From contig NZ_KQ947986.1 in the NCBI RefSeq assembly GCF_001513975.1, forward strand, positions 1 through 64,000: a DNA stretch of 64,000 bases. The letters run 5' to 3'. The notes under the pieces were generated by a model. The model was not told the DNA's origin. It worked only from the letters and a program-made list of their open reading frames with translations, and ran no database searches. The translations under genes were made by a program, and so were the position numbers. The DNA comes from Streptomyces curacoi. GTDB taxonomy: Bacteria; Actinomycetota; Actinomycetes; Streptomycetales; Streptomycetaceae. Below are positions 45,705 to 54,788 of the stretch, piece after piece. How positions within the stretch are numbered: the stretch's first letter is position 1; every line of letters begins with the position of its first letter.

Positions 45705-45835
45705 CGTGAAGCGACGGTAGGAACCGCACGAACGCCTGTCAACACCCCGGGCCGCCCTTTCGGCTCCCCGGCCGGAGCCCGGCAACTCCTGGCGTCGGGG
45801 GGATTGCTGGCCGGATCTCCCGGTGCTAGCTTCGC

Positions 45836-45847
45836 CGAACCGGTTCG
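45836..45847. promoter_or_regulatory. LacI-type operator 3 (CGAACCGGTTCG)
   Basis: Identical palindrome 143 bases from operator 2; preceded by GCTAGCTTCGC, near the likely promoter of the rightward glycoside hydrolase. Confidence 0.78.
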
Positions 45848-45957
45848 ATGAAGCGATCCTTCCGGCGACCGTGGCCCTCGCGTGCGCACAGCCCCCGAGG
45901 CGTGGGGCCGCCACCCTCAGCACCTCGATGGCTCCCCGCCATCGTGACCCCTGTGAT

Positions 45958-45969
45958 CGAACCGGTTCG
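45958..45969. promoter_or_regulatory. LacI-type operator 4 (CGAACCGGTTCG)
   Basis: Identical palindrome 122 bases from operator 3 and 108 bases before the start of the secreted glycoside hydrolase. Four copies allow looping repression of both directions. Confidence 0.78.
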
Positions 45970-46076
45970 GCACGACGCACTCGCCCCGGACTTCCTCGCC
46001 GGAACGGCACGGGGAAGAGCCGCCGGCCGGGATGGGCCGACCGGAACCCGTTACTCAAGGATTGAGGACGCAGTCC

Positions 46077-49000
46077 ATGCCATCCGCTGACAGATCCGCG
46101 CGGCGCCGAGCTCCGGCCGCCGTGGCCCTCACTCTCGGCGCGGGCCTGCTGGCCGCACCCGCCGTGCCCGCTCAGGCGGCCGAGGCGCCCCAGCCCGCCG
46201 CCCGCTACACCTTCGACCAGGACGACCTCGCCTCGGGCAGGATCACCGACAGTTCCGGCAACGGCCTGACGGCGAGCCTGGTGAACGGCTCCACCGCCCA
46301 GTCCGTCCCGGGCACCGAGGGAGGCAGGGCACTGGCCCTGCCCGGCGGGGCGCCCACCTCCGACGGCGCGTATGTCCGCCTGCCCCGGGAAGTGGTCGGC
46401 ACCGCCGCCGACCTGACGGTCTCCGCGCGGGTGAAGTGGAGCGGCGACAGGTCGTCCTGGCAGCGGATCTTCGATCTGGGAACCGACACCTCCAAGTACC
46501 TCTTCGCCACCCCGTACAACAACGGCGGGGTGCTGCAGACCTCCGTGACCACCGGCGGAGGGGGCGCGGAGGCACAGGTGCGCGGTTACGCGATGCTTCC
46601 CGCGAACGAGTGGCGGACGGTCACCGTCACCCTGGACAGCTCCGCCCGCCGGCTCACCACCTACCTCGACGGCGTGGCGGTCTCCTCCGTCGAGACCGGC
46701 ATCAAGGCCAGGGACGTGCTGGCCGCTTCCGCCACGGCCGCCGGCTACATCGGCAAGTCCTTCTGGCCGGATCCGCTGCTCAAGGGCGCGATCGACGACT
46801 TCGCGGTGTGGCACACGGCGCTCAGCGCGGAGCAGGTGGCCGGTATGGCCGGGGCCGTGCCGACCGTCCGGGAGCTCTCGAAGACGTCCTTCGAGGTCCG
46901 CACGACGACCGGCACCGCCCCCTTGCTCCCCACCGCCGTCCGCTCCTCCTTCTCCGACGGCTACGACCGCGACACGCCGGTCACCTGGGATGCCGTACCG
47001 TCCGAGAAGTACGCCCGGCCGGGCACCTTCACCGTGGCGGGAACGGCGGCCGGGCGGGCGGTGAAGGCGACCGTCACCGTGGTCCGCGAGGGGCAGCTCA
47101 CCGTCGACCTCGGCTCGGACACGGGCGCGTTCCACGGCGGCGCCTCCGGCACCCTCTACGGCGTGTACGGACCGGACGTGCCCACCAACAACCTGATGGC
47201 GGGCATGGGCCTGCGCACGGTCTCCACGAAGGCCCAGGACGGTCCTCAGCACCCCGGTGCCGACGCGCTGGAGGTGGTCAAGCCGCTGGCCGACTCCACC
47301 GACGGCGACGTGTACATCTACATGACGGACATCCACCGCGGCTTCCCGTACCAGTGGCCGGGCGACACGCCCCAGGAGAAGGTCGGGCTCTACGAGGAGA
47401 AGATCGCGAAGCAGGTCGACCAGGTCCTGCGGCTGCCGAAGCAGTACCAGGACAACATCGTCTTCGTGCCGTTCAACGAGCCCGAGGGCAACATGTTCGG
47501 CACCGGCGAGTGGAGCTACGACAAGGTCAGCTGGCTCGACGACCCCGACGACTTCTTCGCCGCCTGGGACTCCGCCTACAGGCTCATCAAGGCCAAGATG
47601 CCGGACGCCCGCATCGCCGGCCCCAACACCAGCGTCCTGTTCAACCAGGTGAAGGGCTTCCTCACGCACACCCTGGCCGCCGGCACCCTGCCCGAGGTCA
47701 TCACCTGGCACGAGCTGAGCCACCCGGAGGCGGTGCGCGAGAGCGTCGCCAAGTACCGGGCGTGGGAGAAGGAGCTGTTCAAGGGCACCGACAGGGAGGG
47801 CACCCAACTCCCCGTCAACATCAACGAGTACGCCTTCAACTACCACACCTCCGTCCCCGGCCAGATGATCCAGTGGGTGTCCGCGATCGAGGAGTCCAAG
47901 GTGGACGCCGACATCGCGTACTGGAACATCGACGGCAACCTGTCCGACTCGGCGGTGCAGTCCAACCGGGGCAACGGCCAGTGGTGGCTGCTGAATTCGT
48001 ACGCCTCGATGAGCGGGCACACGGTGGAGGTGGCCCCGCCGTTCCCCGGTGAGAACTACACCATGCAGGGCGTCGCCACGCTGGACGAGAAGAGGCGGCA
48101 GGCCCGGCTGATCTTCGGCGGTTCCACCGGCAAGGGTCACATCACCTTCGCGGGCGTCCCGAAGAAGGTCTTCGGGGGCCAGGTGCACGCCTGGGTGCGG
48201 GAGATCGAGTGGAGCGGGCAGGTCGGCGACTCCTCCGGCCCGAAGCTGCTCACGGAGACGAACCTGAAGGTCGGTGACGACGGCACGGTCGTCGTCGACT
48301 TCGGCGACGGCACGCTGCCGAAGCTGAAGGAGTCCTCGGCGTACGAGATCGTCCTCAGCCCGGCCGGAAAGGCGAAGGGCACGCAGTCACCGCCCGTGCG
48401 CCGGCAGGCGTCGTACGAGGCGGAGGACGCCGCTCACACCGGGTCCGGCTACTCGAAGAACGGCCCCGAGGGGTCGCCGCGCGACGTGTCGAAGTTCTAC
48501 ACCTCCGGCGGCTACGACGTGGGCGGCCTGCGCACCGGCTCGGACGTCACGCTCGACTTCACCGTGGACGTGCCCGAGGACGGCACCTACGACCTGAGCG
48601 TGTTCGCCAACTCCCTCAACACCTTCGACAAGGTGAAGGAGCAGGGCCCCACCAATGTCTTCCTGCGCGTGGACGGCAAGGCGGACGGCGAGCAGGAGCT
48701 GCATCTGCCGCTCGGCTACAAGTGGGTGGTGTGGGACCACACCGACACCAAGGTCCGCCTCACCAAGGGCAAGCACACGCTGACGCTCGCCGCGAAGAGC
48801 CTCGACGGCAAGCGCGCCACCAAGGGCGACGCCATCGTCGACCGCCTCACGCTGTCCCTGCCGGAGGCTTCGGCCGGCACCCAGGTGTACGAGGGGGAGC
48901 TGGCCTGGCCGGCCGGCGGGGCGCGGCCCGTCTACGACCTTCCGAAGCACGCCGCCACCCCCGCCACCGGCTCGGGCGCGGTCCGGCTCCCGAAGGAGGG

Positions 49001-49739
49001 GACCGCCACGTTCTGGGTCTACTCCCCCGCCGACCGTGAGGCCACGCTCAGGGTGGACACCCTCGGCGGCTCGGGAGCCCGGCTCTCCGTCAACGATCAT
49101 GACGTCCTGCGCCTGGCCAAGGGCAGGCACAGCGTTGCGGTCTCCCTCTCGGGCGGCGTCAACAAGGTGACGTTGACGGGGGGTTCGTCGGCCACCCTCG
49201 TCGACCGTCTCACGGTCACGCCGACCGAGGGCGCGCTCCCGTCGCGTACGTACGAGGCGCAGGACGCCGCGCTCGCCGGCTCGGCCACCCTCGCTCTGCT
49301 CTCCCTGGCCACCGACGGCACGGCGATCACCGGGATCGGCGGCGACCCGGGCAACGGCAACACCGCGACGTTCACCGTCGACGCCGACCGGACCGGCCTG
49401 TACGCGCTGCGCGTCCGCTACTCCAACCCGGAGCAGTCGGAGGCCACGCACTACAACCCGGACCCGCTCGCCCGCCACGCCGACATCACCGTCAACGGCG
49501 GCGACAGCCGGCGCGTCGGCTTCCCGCACAGCTTCCACCAGAACAACTTCTGGGAGCTGACCGTCCCGGTCCAGCTGAAGAAGGGGCGCAACACCGTCGC
49601 CTTCCGCTCCGAGGAACGGCCCAACTTCGACGGCACCACATACGCCTCGGACACCTTCCCCGGCGTACTGCTCCGCTCCCGCTACGCGCCGCTGATCGAC
49701 CGGATCACCGTCGCGCCGTATGCGCGGGAGGCGCGCTGA
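46077..49739 (+). CDS. Large secreted multidomain glycoside hydrolase (LamG - Ig-like - clan-A catalytic - CBM35-like)
   Basis: A 1220-residue exported protein. Signal peptide 1-35 (RRRAPAAVALTLGAGLLAAPAVPAQA). LamG jelly-roll about 40-260, an Ig-like domain about 270-350 (TPVTWDAVPSEKYARPGTFTV), then a (beta/alpha)8 catalytic domain about 355-700 with the clan-A pair: acid/base E468 in FVPFNEPEGN and nucleophile E584 in NINEYAFNYH. CBM6/35-like modules follow: YEAEDAAHTGSGY from about 775 and YEAQDAALAGSATLAL from about 1060. GH39/GH30 relatives are closest in pattern; the substrate is unknown. Start: ATG with GAGGAC. Divergent from and probably repressed by the adjacent LacI protein. Confidence 0.88.
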   Translation: MPSADRSARRRAPAAVALTLGAGLLAAPAVPAQAAEAPQPAARYTFDQDDLASGRITDSSGNGLTASLVNGSTAQSVPGTEGGRALALPGGAPTSDGAYVRLPREVVGTAADLTVSARVKWSGDRSSWQRIFDLGTDTSKYLFATPYNNGGVLQTSVTTGGGGAEAQVRGYAMLPANEWRTVTVTLDSSARRLTTYLDGVAVSSVETGIKARDVLAASATAAGYIGKSFWPDPLLKGAIDDFAVWHTALSAEQVAGMAGAVPTVRELSKTSFEVRTTTGTAPLLPTAVRSSFSDGYDRDTPVTWDAVPSEKYARPGTFTVAGTAAGRAVKATVTVVREGQLTVDLGSDTGAFHGGASGTLYGVYGPDVPTNNLMAGMGLRTVSTKAQDGPQHPGADALEVVKPLADSTDGDVYIYMTDIHRGFPYQWPGDTPQEKVGLYEEKIAKQVDQVLRLPKQYQDNIVFVPFNEPEGNMFGTGEWSYDKVSWLDDPDDFFAAWDSAYRLIKAKMPDARIAGPNTSVLFNQVKGFLTHTLAAGTLPEVITWHELSHPEAVRESVAKYRAWEKELFKGTDREGTQLPVNINEYAFNYHTSVPGQMIQWVSAIEESKVDADIAYWNIDGNLSDSAVQSNRGNGQWWLLNSYASMSGHTVEVAPPFPGENYTMQGVATLDEKRRQARLIFGGSTGKGHITFAGVPKKVFGGQVHAWVREIEWSGQVGDSSGPKLLTETNLKVGDDGTVVVDFGDGTLPKLKESSAYEIVLSPAGKAKGTQSPPVRRQASYEAEDAAHTGSGYSKNGPEGSPRDVSKFYTSGGYDVGGLRTGSDVTLDFTVDVPEDGTYDLSVFANSLNTFDKVKEQGPTNVFLRVDGKADGEQELHLPLGYKWVVWDHTDTKVRLTKGKHTLTLAAKSLDGKRATKGDAIVDRLTLSLPEASAGTQVYEGELAWPAGGARPVYDLPKHAATPATGSGAVRLPKEGTATFWVYSPADREATLRVDTLGGSGARLSVNDHDVLRLAKGRHSVAVSLSGGVNKVTLTGGSSATLVDRLTVTPTEGALPSRTYEAQDAALAGSATLALLSLATDGTAITGIGGDPGNGNTATFTVDADRTGLYALRVRYSNPEQSEATHYNPDPLARHADITVNGGDSRRVGFPHSFHQNNFWELTVPVQLKKGRNTVAFRSEERPNFDGTTYASDTFPGVLLRSRYAPLIDRITVAPYAREAR

Positions 49740-50098
49740 GGTGACTCACCCCCGGCGGCGAGGTGGCACGCGCGGCGGCCGAACGGCGAGGCACCGCCTC
49801 CCCACGCCCCGCCCGGCAGTGCCGGGCCCACCTCGCCGCCGGTGCCGCGAGAGCGGGTTGCCCGCCGCCGATCGCGACAGCACCACGTCCCGGGCCGGGA
49901 GACCTTCAACGACCGCCCGGGGCTTTCGCGCGCAGCCGTCCATGATGAGGGCCGGCCCTCCTCGGGACCCATGCCCCACCCGCCGGCCCGAGCGGAAAAC
50001 TGTCCGCTCGCCCGGCGGCCAGGCAGGCGCCGGCCCCGCGAACAACGGGCCGTGAAGTTGCAGGTCCCGGCCGGCGCTGTGGGGCTGCACCGGCGTGA

Positions 50099-50209
50099 CC
50101 AGTTGAAGTACTGGTCCGGTTGTTCGTCGTACCGGGGCGACAGGATGTCGTACATGCCGGGCCGGACATGGCCGTATCGATCCAGGAACGCGGCTTTGTC
50201 GAGCGTTTC
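50099..50209 (-). pseudogene. Fragment of a PEP-synthase-like enzyme
   Basis: About 37 codons read ETLDKAAFLDRYGHVRPGM followed by YDILSPRYDEQPDQYFNW. The YGHxRPGxYDIxSPRYDE pattern is, from memory, characteristic of PEP/pyruvate-binding enzymes related to PEP synthase. Nothing else of such a large protein (about 800 residues) is present on either side. It is therefore a decayed remnant. It lies in the 654-base region 49740-50393, which holds no intact gene that I can support. Confidence 0.5.
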
Positions 50210-50314
50210 CCGGCCGTCCTCACGGACATGCCTGCGCCGGCCAGAACGTGTGACGCAGGCAGGCGTTGGAGTCGAAGAGGCAGGGGCCGTGGTCGGCCCG
50301 GTCACCGGCGGCCC

Positions 50315-50350
50315 TCTGCCCGCCCACCATCACCACGGTGGGCGGGCAGA
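50315..50350 (-). terminator. Strong hairpin terminator of the zinc protease gene
   Basis: Perfect 14-bp stem TCTGCCCGCCCACC / GGTGGGCGGGCAGA with loop ATCACCAC, 43 bases after the protease stop. No U-tract. Being symmetric it can also stop transcription arriving from the left. Confidence 0.8.
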
Positions 50351-50393
50351 CTCAAGCCCCGCGCGGTCGCCGACGCGAACCAGGCGGTGCCGG

Positions 50394-51185
50394 TCAGGTG
50401 CCGGGCTTGGGATACAGCTGGTTCAGCACGGCGAAGTCGTCCGACGACGGGTGCTGCGGGAACTCGGGCACGGACAGGCAGCTGTTGGTGGATCCGTTGT
50501 GGTCGAGTCCGAGGGCGTGGCCCATCTCATGGCAGGCGACGCTGCGCCGCGCCGCGTAGGTGTTCGGGGTGACCTGGTCGTTGAGCTTGACCGTGACGCT
50601 GCCGTCGACGAAGTAGCCGCCCGACGTGGACGCCTCGGTCACGCCGTACCAGGCGGTCCCGTAATTGCCGCTGTACACGTGGACGCAGTGCCGTCCGCCG
50701 CCTGGGCATCCGGCGGTGTGCCAGCGGTAGTAGGCGTCGATGCCGGGGGCCTGGTACCAGTCGACCCGGGCGTCGGTCACGGGCCACGAGTCGCCGCTGT
50801 GGTCGAGGAAGTACACCTGCGGGTCGTTGAACGGTCCGTAGGCCCACTTGTGGCCGCACCAGGCGGAGGCGGTGCCGACGAAGGGTGCGCAGCCGGCGAT
50901 GCCGACGTCGGCGGCACTGTTCGCGTCCTGCACGCCGCGGACGCCCTGGCGGCGCAGGATGCTCCGAAGTTCTTCGCCGGTGACGCCCGGAGCGGGTTCG
51001 TAGATTGCGGTGTACGTGGTGCCGTCAGAGCGGGGCTGGATCACGTAGACGGCGTCGTCCGCCGCGGCGCGGGCGGGCGTCTGCCCCGCCGGCGCAGTCG
51101 TGTCCGCCTGCACGGCTGGGGCCGAGAGCGCGACGACCAGCGCGGTCACCGCCAGTCCGATCGCGGTTCTTGTTCTTCGCAGCAC
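50394..51185 (-). CDS. Secreted zinc metalloprotease (matrixin-like)
   Basis: A 263-residue preproprotein. Signal peptide: RRTRTAIGLAVTALVVALSAPAVQA (about 2-27). A pro-region contains PGVTGEELRSILRRQGVRGV. The catalytic domain has HEMGHALGLDH at 219-229 (HExxHxxGxxH with an Asp-His ending), the zinc site of metzincins of the matrixin type. Cys pairs (GCPGGGRHC, TNSC) suggest disulfides. Start: GTG at 51183-51185 after GGGGGAAGG; the preceding frame is antisense DNA. It could also be called snapalysin-like, but the third His ligand favours M10. Exported, degrades extracellular protein. Confidence 0.87.
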   Translation of the reverse strand: MLRRTRTAIGLAVTALVVALSAPAVQADTTAPAGQTPARAAADDAVYVIQPRSDGTTYTAIYEPAPGVTGEELRSILRRQGVRGVQDANSAADVGIAGCAPFVGTASAWCGHKWAYGPFNDPQVYFLDHSGDSWPVTDARVDWYQAPGIDAYYRWHTAGCPGGGRHCVHVYSGNYGTAWYGVTEASTSGGYFVDGSVTVKLNDQVTPNTYAARRSVACHEMGHALGLDHNGSTNSCLSVPEFPQHPSSDDFAVLNQLYPKPGT

Positions 51186-51344
51186 GGTCCTTCCCCCTAT
51201 CGCCCGCGGCCGCCTCCCACCGCTTCTTCGCGGCGGGACGCGTGAGCGGCCATGGACAGCGGGCGCAAGACTGGCATGTCCTCGACAAGGAGGAAAGCGT
51301 TCCGCGCCCGCCACCACAATTGCCCCGCTCAGCAGAGCTACAGC

Positions 51345-52733
51345 TCAGGCCCAGGCGGTCACCGGCACGAACGAACTGTCCTGCCGGAACAGGTCCGTCC
51401 CGTCCGACCGTTGCACCCGCAGCTGGTAGCTGTAGTGCCGCAGGTAGTAGCCGGGATAGTTGTACGACTCGAAGCGGACCGAGCCGCTCGACGTGCCCGT
51501 GCGGGCGATGAACGTGGCGTCCTTGGCGAACGTCGACGTCCCGTCGTTGGCGTCGAAACGGGCCCGGAAGTCCCAGTGGCGCAGATACCTGCCGGACGCG
51601 TCCCGGAAGGAGTAGCCGTTCGCGTCGGCCAGGCCCGCCACGACCGTGAACGTCGAGGCCTGCTTCTCGGCGGTGGTGCTGGTGCCGCTGACCACGGGGA
51701 GGTTGAGCAGGGAGGACTGCACCTGCCAGTACCGGGTGGAGTAGTTGGCCGACCGGAAGGAGCGGGTGACGTTCCTCGCCAGGGTGGGACCGCCCGAGAC
51801 GGTCTCCTTGATGACCGTGAAGTGGCGGGCCGTTCCCGAGACGGCGGGCAGGGCGGCCGGGGCGGACCAGGTGGCGAAGCCGTCGTAGCTGTCGCTGTAG
51901 TAGTAGGTGCCGTCGCCGTAGCCGTCGAAGAAGAGCCGCCAGCCGCCGTTGTCGAGCTGCACCAGGGCGGGGCCCTCGCGGTAGCTGCCCCAGCCCGCCC
52001 AGTCGCCCGTACGGGAGATGCGGTAGGGGCCGGCGAGGTTGGACGCCGTGGCGTACTCGATGTACTTGGTCGTCTCGTTCTTGGTGAAGGCGTGGTAGGT
52101 CGAGCCGGTCTTCACGATGAAGGTGTCGATGTGATTCGCGCCGATGCCGGACAGCGCCACCGGTGAACTCCACGCCGTCAGCGCGGAGTTCGTGGCCCTC
52201 AGCAGATACGGCGTGAAGATCCACTCGTCGTTGGTGGTCGAGCAGGACACGATGATGTTCACGCTGCCGTCGCTGTCGACGAACCACTCCGGCGCCCAGG
52301 CCCGGGAGAGGTTCGCGATCGGGACCGTGTAGTCGTACAGGAACGTCCAGTTGACCCGGTCGGTGCTGCGGGCGAAGCCGATGGTGGTGCTGGTGTCCTG
52401 CCAGGTGTGGGTCGTGTAGGTGATGTAGTAGGAGCCGTCGGTGTGCTTGAGGATGCTCGCGTCGCGGATGCGGTTGCTCGGCGGTGTGTACGCGGAGGCC
52501 TTGGCCAGGCGGAAGTCGGTGGCGTCGTCCGACTGGTAGACGTTCACGGTCCCGTCGTTGCTGTTCAGGAACGGCACGATGGTGTAGCGCGTGGCCGAGC
52601 CGCTCGGCGGTGCCGCCGCCAGCGCCGTGCCGAGCAGGCCGGGGGCCTCGCCCAGGATCAGCGCCGAGGCGGGCAGGGCGGCCATCGCGCGCAGCAGGGT
52701 GCGGCGGGACGGGGTGTGGGGACGTCTGGTCAC
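51345..52733 (-). CDS. Tat-exported GH43-like hydrolase with AbfB (CBM42) domain
   Basis: A 462-residue protein. Tat signal with SRRTLLRAMAALPASALIL (5-25). A five-bladed beta-propeller similar to GH43 spans about 40-300 (RIRDASILKHTDGSYYITYT with an Asp in the typical base position, RAWAPEWFVDSDG, YREGPALVQLDNG with Glu). Residues 325-462 form an AbfB arabinose-binding beta-trefoil (SFRSANYSTRYWQVQ, LRHWDFRARFD, YLRHYSYQLRV). Predicted to release arabinose or similar from plant polysaccharide. ATG has good context. Divergent from the amidase. Confidence 0.85.
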   Translation of the reverse strand: MTRRPHTPSRRTLLRAMAALPASALILGEAPGLLGTALAAAPPSGSATRYTIVPFLNSNDGTVNVYQSDDATDFRLAKASAYTPPSNRIRDASILKHTDGSYYITYTTHTWQDTSTTIGFARSTDRVNWTFLYDYTVPIANLSRAWAPEWFVDSDGSVNIIVSCSTTNDEWIFTPYLLRATNSALTAWSSPVALSGIGANHIDTFIVKTGSTYHAFTKNETTKYIEYATASNLAGPYRISRTGDWAGWGSYREGPALVQLDNGGWRLFFDGYGDGTYYYSDSYDGFATWSAPAALPAVSGTARHFTVIKETVSGGPTLARNVTRSFRSANYSTRYWQVQSSLLNLPVVSGTSTTAEKQASTFTVVAGLADANGYSFRDASGRYLRHWDFRARFDANDGTSTFAKDATFIARTGTSSGSVRFESYNYPGYYLRHYSYQLRVQRSDGTDLFRQDSSFVPVTAWA

Positions 52734-52769
52734 GTGCGGCTCTCCCTACGGTTCAAGGGACAACTCCGA

Positions 52770-52794
52770 ATCCGTGTATGCGACATCCGTGTAT
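52770..52794. repeat. Direct repeat ATCCGTGTAT x2
   Basis: ATCCGTGTAT at 52770-52779 and 52785-52794, 15 bases apart, 37 bases upstream of the GH43-like start. One-and-a-half-turn spacing is compatible with a direct-repeat operator or tandem binding. Confidence 0.35.
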
Positions 52795-52802
52795 TCGAAA
52801 TG

Positions 52803-52817
52803 CCGAACGCGGTTCGG
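52803..52817. promoter_or_regulatory. CCGAAC-GCG-GTTCGG dyad
   Basis: Perfect 6+6 dyad with 3-base spacer in the divergent region between the GH43-like gene and the amidase. The half-site CGAAC is the same as in the LacI operators but with one more central base, so binding by the same repressor is uncertain. Confidence 0.4.
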
Positions 52818-52982
52818 GAAGTCGATCAGAAGGTAGGGGTGAGGGTCGGGCACGTCAATGGGTTGCGCAGGAGGAAGCGAGACCTGGGATGAACCGCGGG
52901 GGCACACCGGGCGAAAACGTTCCGCCACCACCCTCCGAGAGGTTACCGTTCGGTAGACAACGTCGTCCCGGAGGTGCCCCGT

Positions 52983-54404
52983 ATGACACCTGACCGTGCC
53001 GCAGGCCTCGTGGAGTCCGCCCGTGCGCTGGCCGCCGGGGAGGTGACGTCGCGGACGCTCGTCGCGCAGGCGCTCGCGCGGATCGAGGCGACCCAGGCCT
53101 CCCTGAACGCCTTCCGGGTGGTCCGGGCGGAGGCCGCACTCGCCGAGGCCAAGGCCGCGGACGTGGAGCTCGCCGCCGGAGTGCGCCGGCCGCTGCTCGG
53201 GGTGCCGGTCGCGGTGAAGGACGACATGGACGTGGCGGGCGAGCCGACCGCGTTCGGCTGCTGCGGGGAGTTCCCGCCCGTCGCCGAGGACGGTGAGGCG
53301 GTACGCCGGCTGCGCGCGGCCGGGGCCGTGATCGTCGGCAAGACCAACACCTGTGAGCTGGGGCAGTGGCCGTTCACCGAGGGGCCCGCCTTCGGCGCGA
53401 CCCGCAATCCATGGAACCCGGAGCACACCCCGGGTGGTTCGTCCGGCGGTTCGGCCGCCGCCGTCGCCGCGGGGCTCGTCCCCGCCGCGCTCGGTTCGGA
53501 CGGCGCCGGCTCGGTGCGGATCCCCGCCTCCTGGACCCACCTGATCGGCATCAAGCCGCAGCGCGGCCGGATCTCCACCTGGCCGCGCGGTGAGTCCTTC
53601 CAGGGCATCACGGTCAACGGCACCCTCGCCCGTACGGTGGCCGACGCGGCCCTCCTGCTGGACGCGGCCGCCGGCAACCACGCCCTCGACCCGCACCAGC
53701 CACCGGCCGTCGACGCCTCCGCGGCGGTGGGCCGCGACCCCGGCCGGCTGCGCGTCGCGCTCTCCCTCAAGCCGCCGTTCACCGCCGTGCCCGCACGTCT
53801 GCAGCCGGAGGTGCGGGCCAGGGTCGTCCAACTCGCCGAGCGGCTGAGCGCGTTGGGGCACGTCGTCGAGGAGGCCGATCCGCCGTACGGTCAGATCGGG
53901 CTGACCTTCATCCCCCGCGCGACGGCGGGTATCGCCGAGTGGGCGAGCGAGGCGCCGTCCCCCGCGCTGCTCGACCGGCGCACCCGGGACGCCGCCCGGC
54001 TGGGCCGGTTCCTCGGCGGGTTCCCGCTGCGGGCGGCCCGGCGCGCGGAGGCGGTCCTGCACCGGCGTATCGGCGCGTTCTTCGAGTCGTACGACGTGGT
54101 CCTCGCGCCCACGACGGCCGCTCCCCCGCCCCGTATCGGCGCGATGCTGGAGCTCGGCGGGTTCGCCACCGACCGCGCGATGATCGCCGCCTGCCCCTAT
54201 GCCTGGCCCTGGAACGTGCTGGGCTGGCCCGGGGTCAACGTGCCCGCCGGATTCGTGGGCGGCCTGCCCGTCGGCGCCCAGTTGCTCGGGCCGGCGAACA
54301 GCGAGCCCCTGCTGATCTCGCTGGCCGCGCAGTTGGAGGCTGAGCTGCGCTGGCAGGAGGCGTGGCCGCCGGTCACGGTCGCCTCGGATTCGCCCGCCGC
54401 GTAA
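52983..54404 (+). CDS. Amidase signature family hydrolase
   Basis: A 473-residue cytosolic amidase. The Ser-cisSer-Lys triad is visible: Lys in GVPVAVKDDMDVAG, the Gly/Ser loop TPGGSSGGSAAAVAAG and the nucleophile region GSDGAGSVRIPAS. Hydrolyses a carboxamide to acid and ammonia; substrate not predictable. Start: the ATG at 52983 has GGAGG 8 bases upstream; a GTG nine bases before overlaps that site. The next gene follows after 26 bases but is of different type. Confidence 0.9.
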   Translation: MTPDRAAGLVESARALAAGEVTSRTLVAQALARIEATQASLNAFRVVRAEAALAEAKAADVELAAGVRRPLLGVPVAVKDDMDVAGEPTAFGCCGEFPPVAEDGEAVRRLRAAGAVIVGKTNTCELGQWPFTEGPAFGATRNPWNPEHTPGGSSGGSAAAVAAGLVPAALGSDGAGSVRIPASWTHLIGIKPQRGRISTWPRGESFQGITVNGTLARTVADAALLLDAAAGNHALDPHQPPAVDASAAVGRDPGRLRVALSLKPPFTAVPARLQPEVRARVVQLAERLSALGHVVEEADPPYGQIGLTFIPRATAGIAEWASEAPSPALLDRRTRDAARLGRFLGGFPLRAARRAEAVLHRRIGAFFESYDVVLAPTTAAPPPRIGAMLELGGFATDRAMIAACPYAWPWNVLGWPGVNVPAGFVGGLPVGAQLLGPANSEPLLISLAAQLEAELRWQEAWPPVTVASDSPAA

Positions 54405-54430
54405 GGGGGTTGGGCCCGTACTCTTGGCCC

Positions 54431-54649
54431 ATGGCGGATGCGTCGATGGTCGGGCTCATGGGGCGGGTCACCGGCACGATCGGGCCCGGGCTCGTCGGCG
54501 AGGTGATCGTGCGGGTGCGCGGGGGTGCCGAGCACTTCCTCGCCTATCCGGCCACCGGCACGGACCGCATCGAACGCGGCACGGTGGTGATGGTGGTGGA
54601 GTACCAGCCGCCGCGAACGGTCTACGTCCAGGCGGCGTACGACAGTTGA
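54431..54649 (+). CDS. NfeD-like OB-fold protein
   Basis: A 72-residue protein resembling the C-terminal domain of NfeD: MVGLMGRVTGTIGPGLVGEVIVRV...GTDRIERGTVVMVVEYQPPRTVYV. It lacks the membrane part of YuaF-type partners. Its position 139 bases ahead of a flotillin gene matches the common NfeD-flotillin association, so it probably assists flotillin membrane domains. The ribosome site before ATG 54431 is poor; ATG 54446 is an alternative. Confidence 0.75.
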   Translation: MADASMVGLMGRVTGTIGPGLVGEVIVRVRGGAEHFLAYPATGTDRIERGTVVMVVEYQPPRTVYVQAAYDS

Positions 54650-54788
54650 GACCACTGCTTCGCAGGTGAGAGACGGCTGCGTCAAGGTTGCCACAAGGAT
54701 CCGTCAACACCTGTACCTCCGCCTCGCACAGGCGCACACTCCCCTCGTTCGGTGCTGAAAGGGCACCAGGCAAAGGGGGCGAACGCGG

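Noticed and set aside
44550-48188. 1212-codon minus-strand ORF through the LacI gene and beneath the glycoside hydrolase
   Set aside because: Only the last 348 codons are the LacI gene; the remainder is antisense to the secreted hydrolase and the operator region.
50394-51185. Classical snapalysin (M7) identification
   Set aside because: The motif HEMGHALGLDH has a third His ligand as in matrixins, and no LysR-type activator gene is divergent to it.
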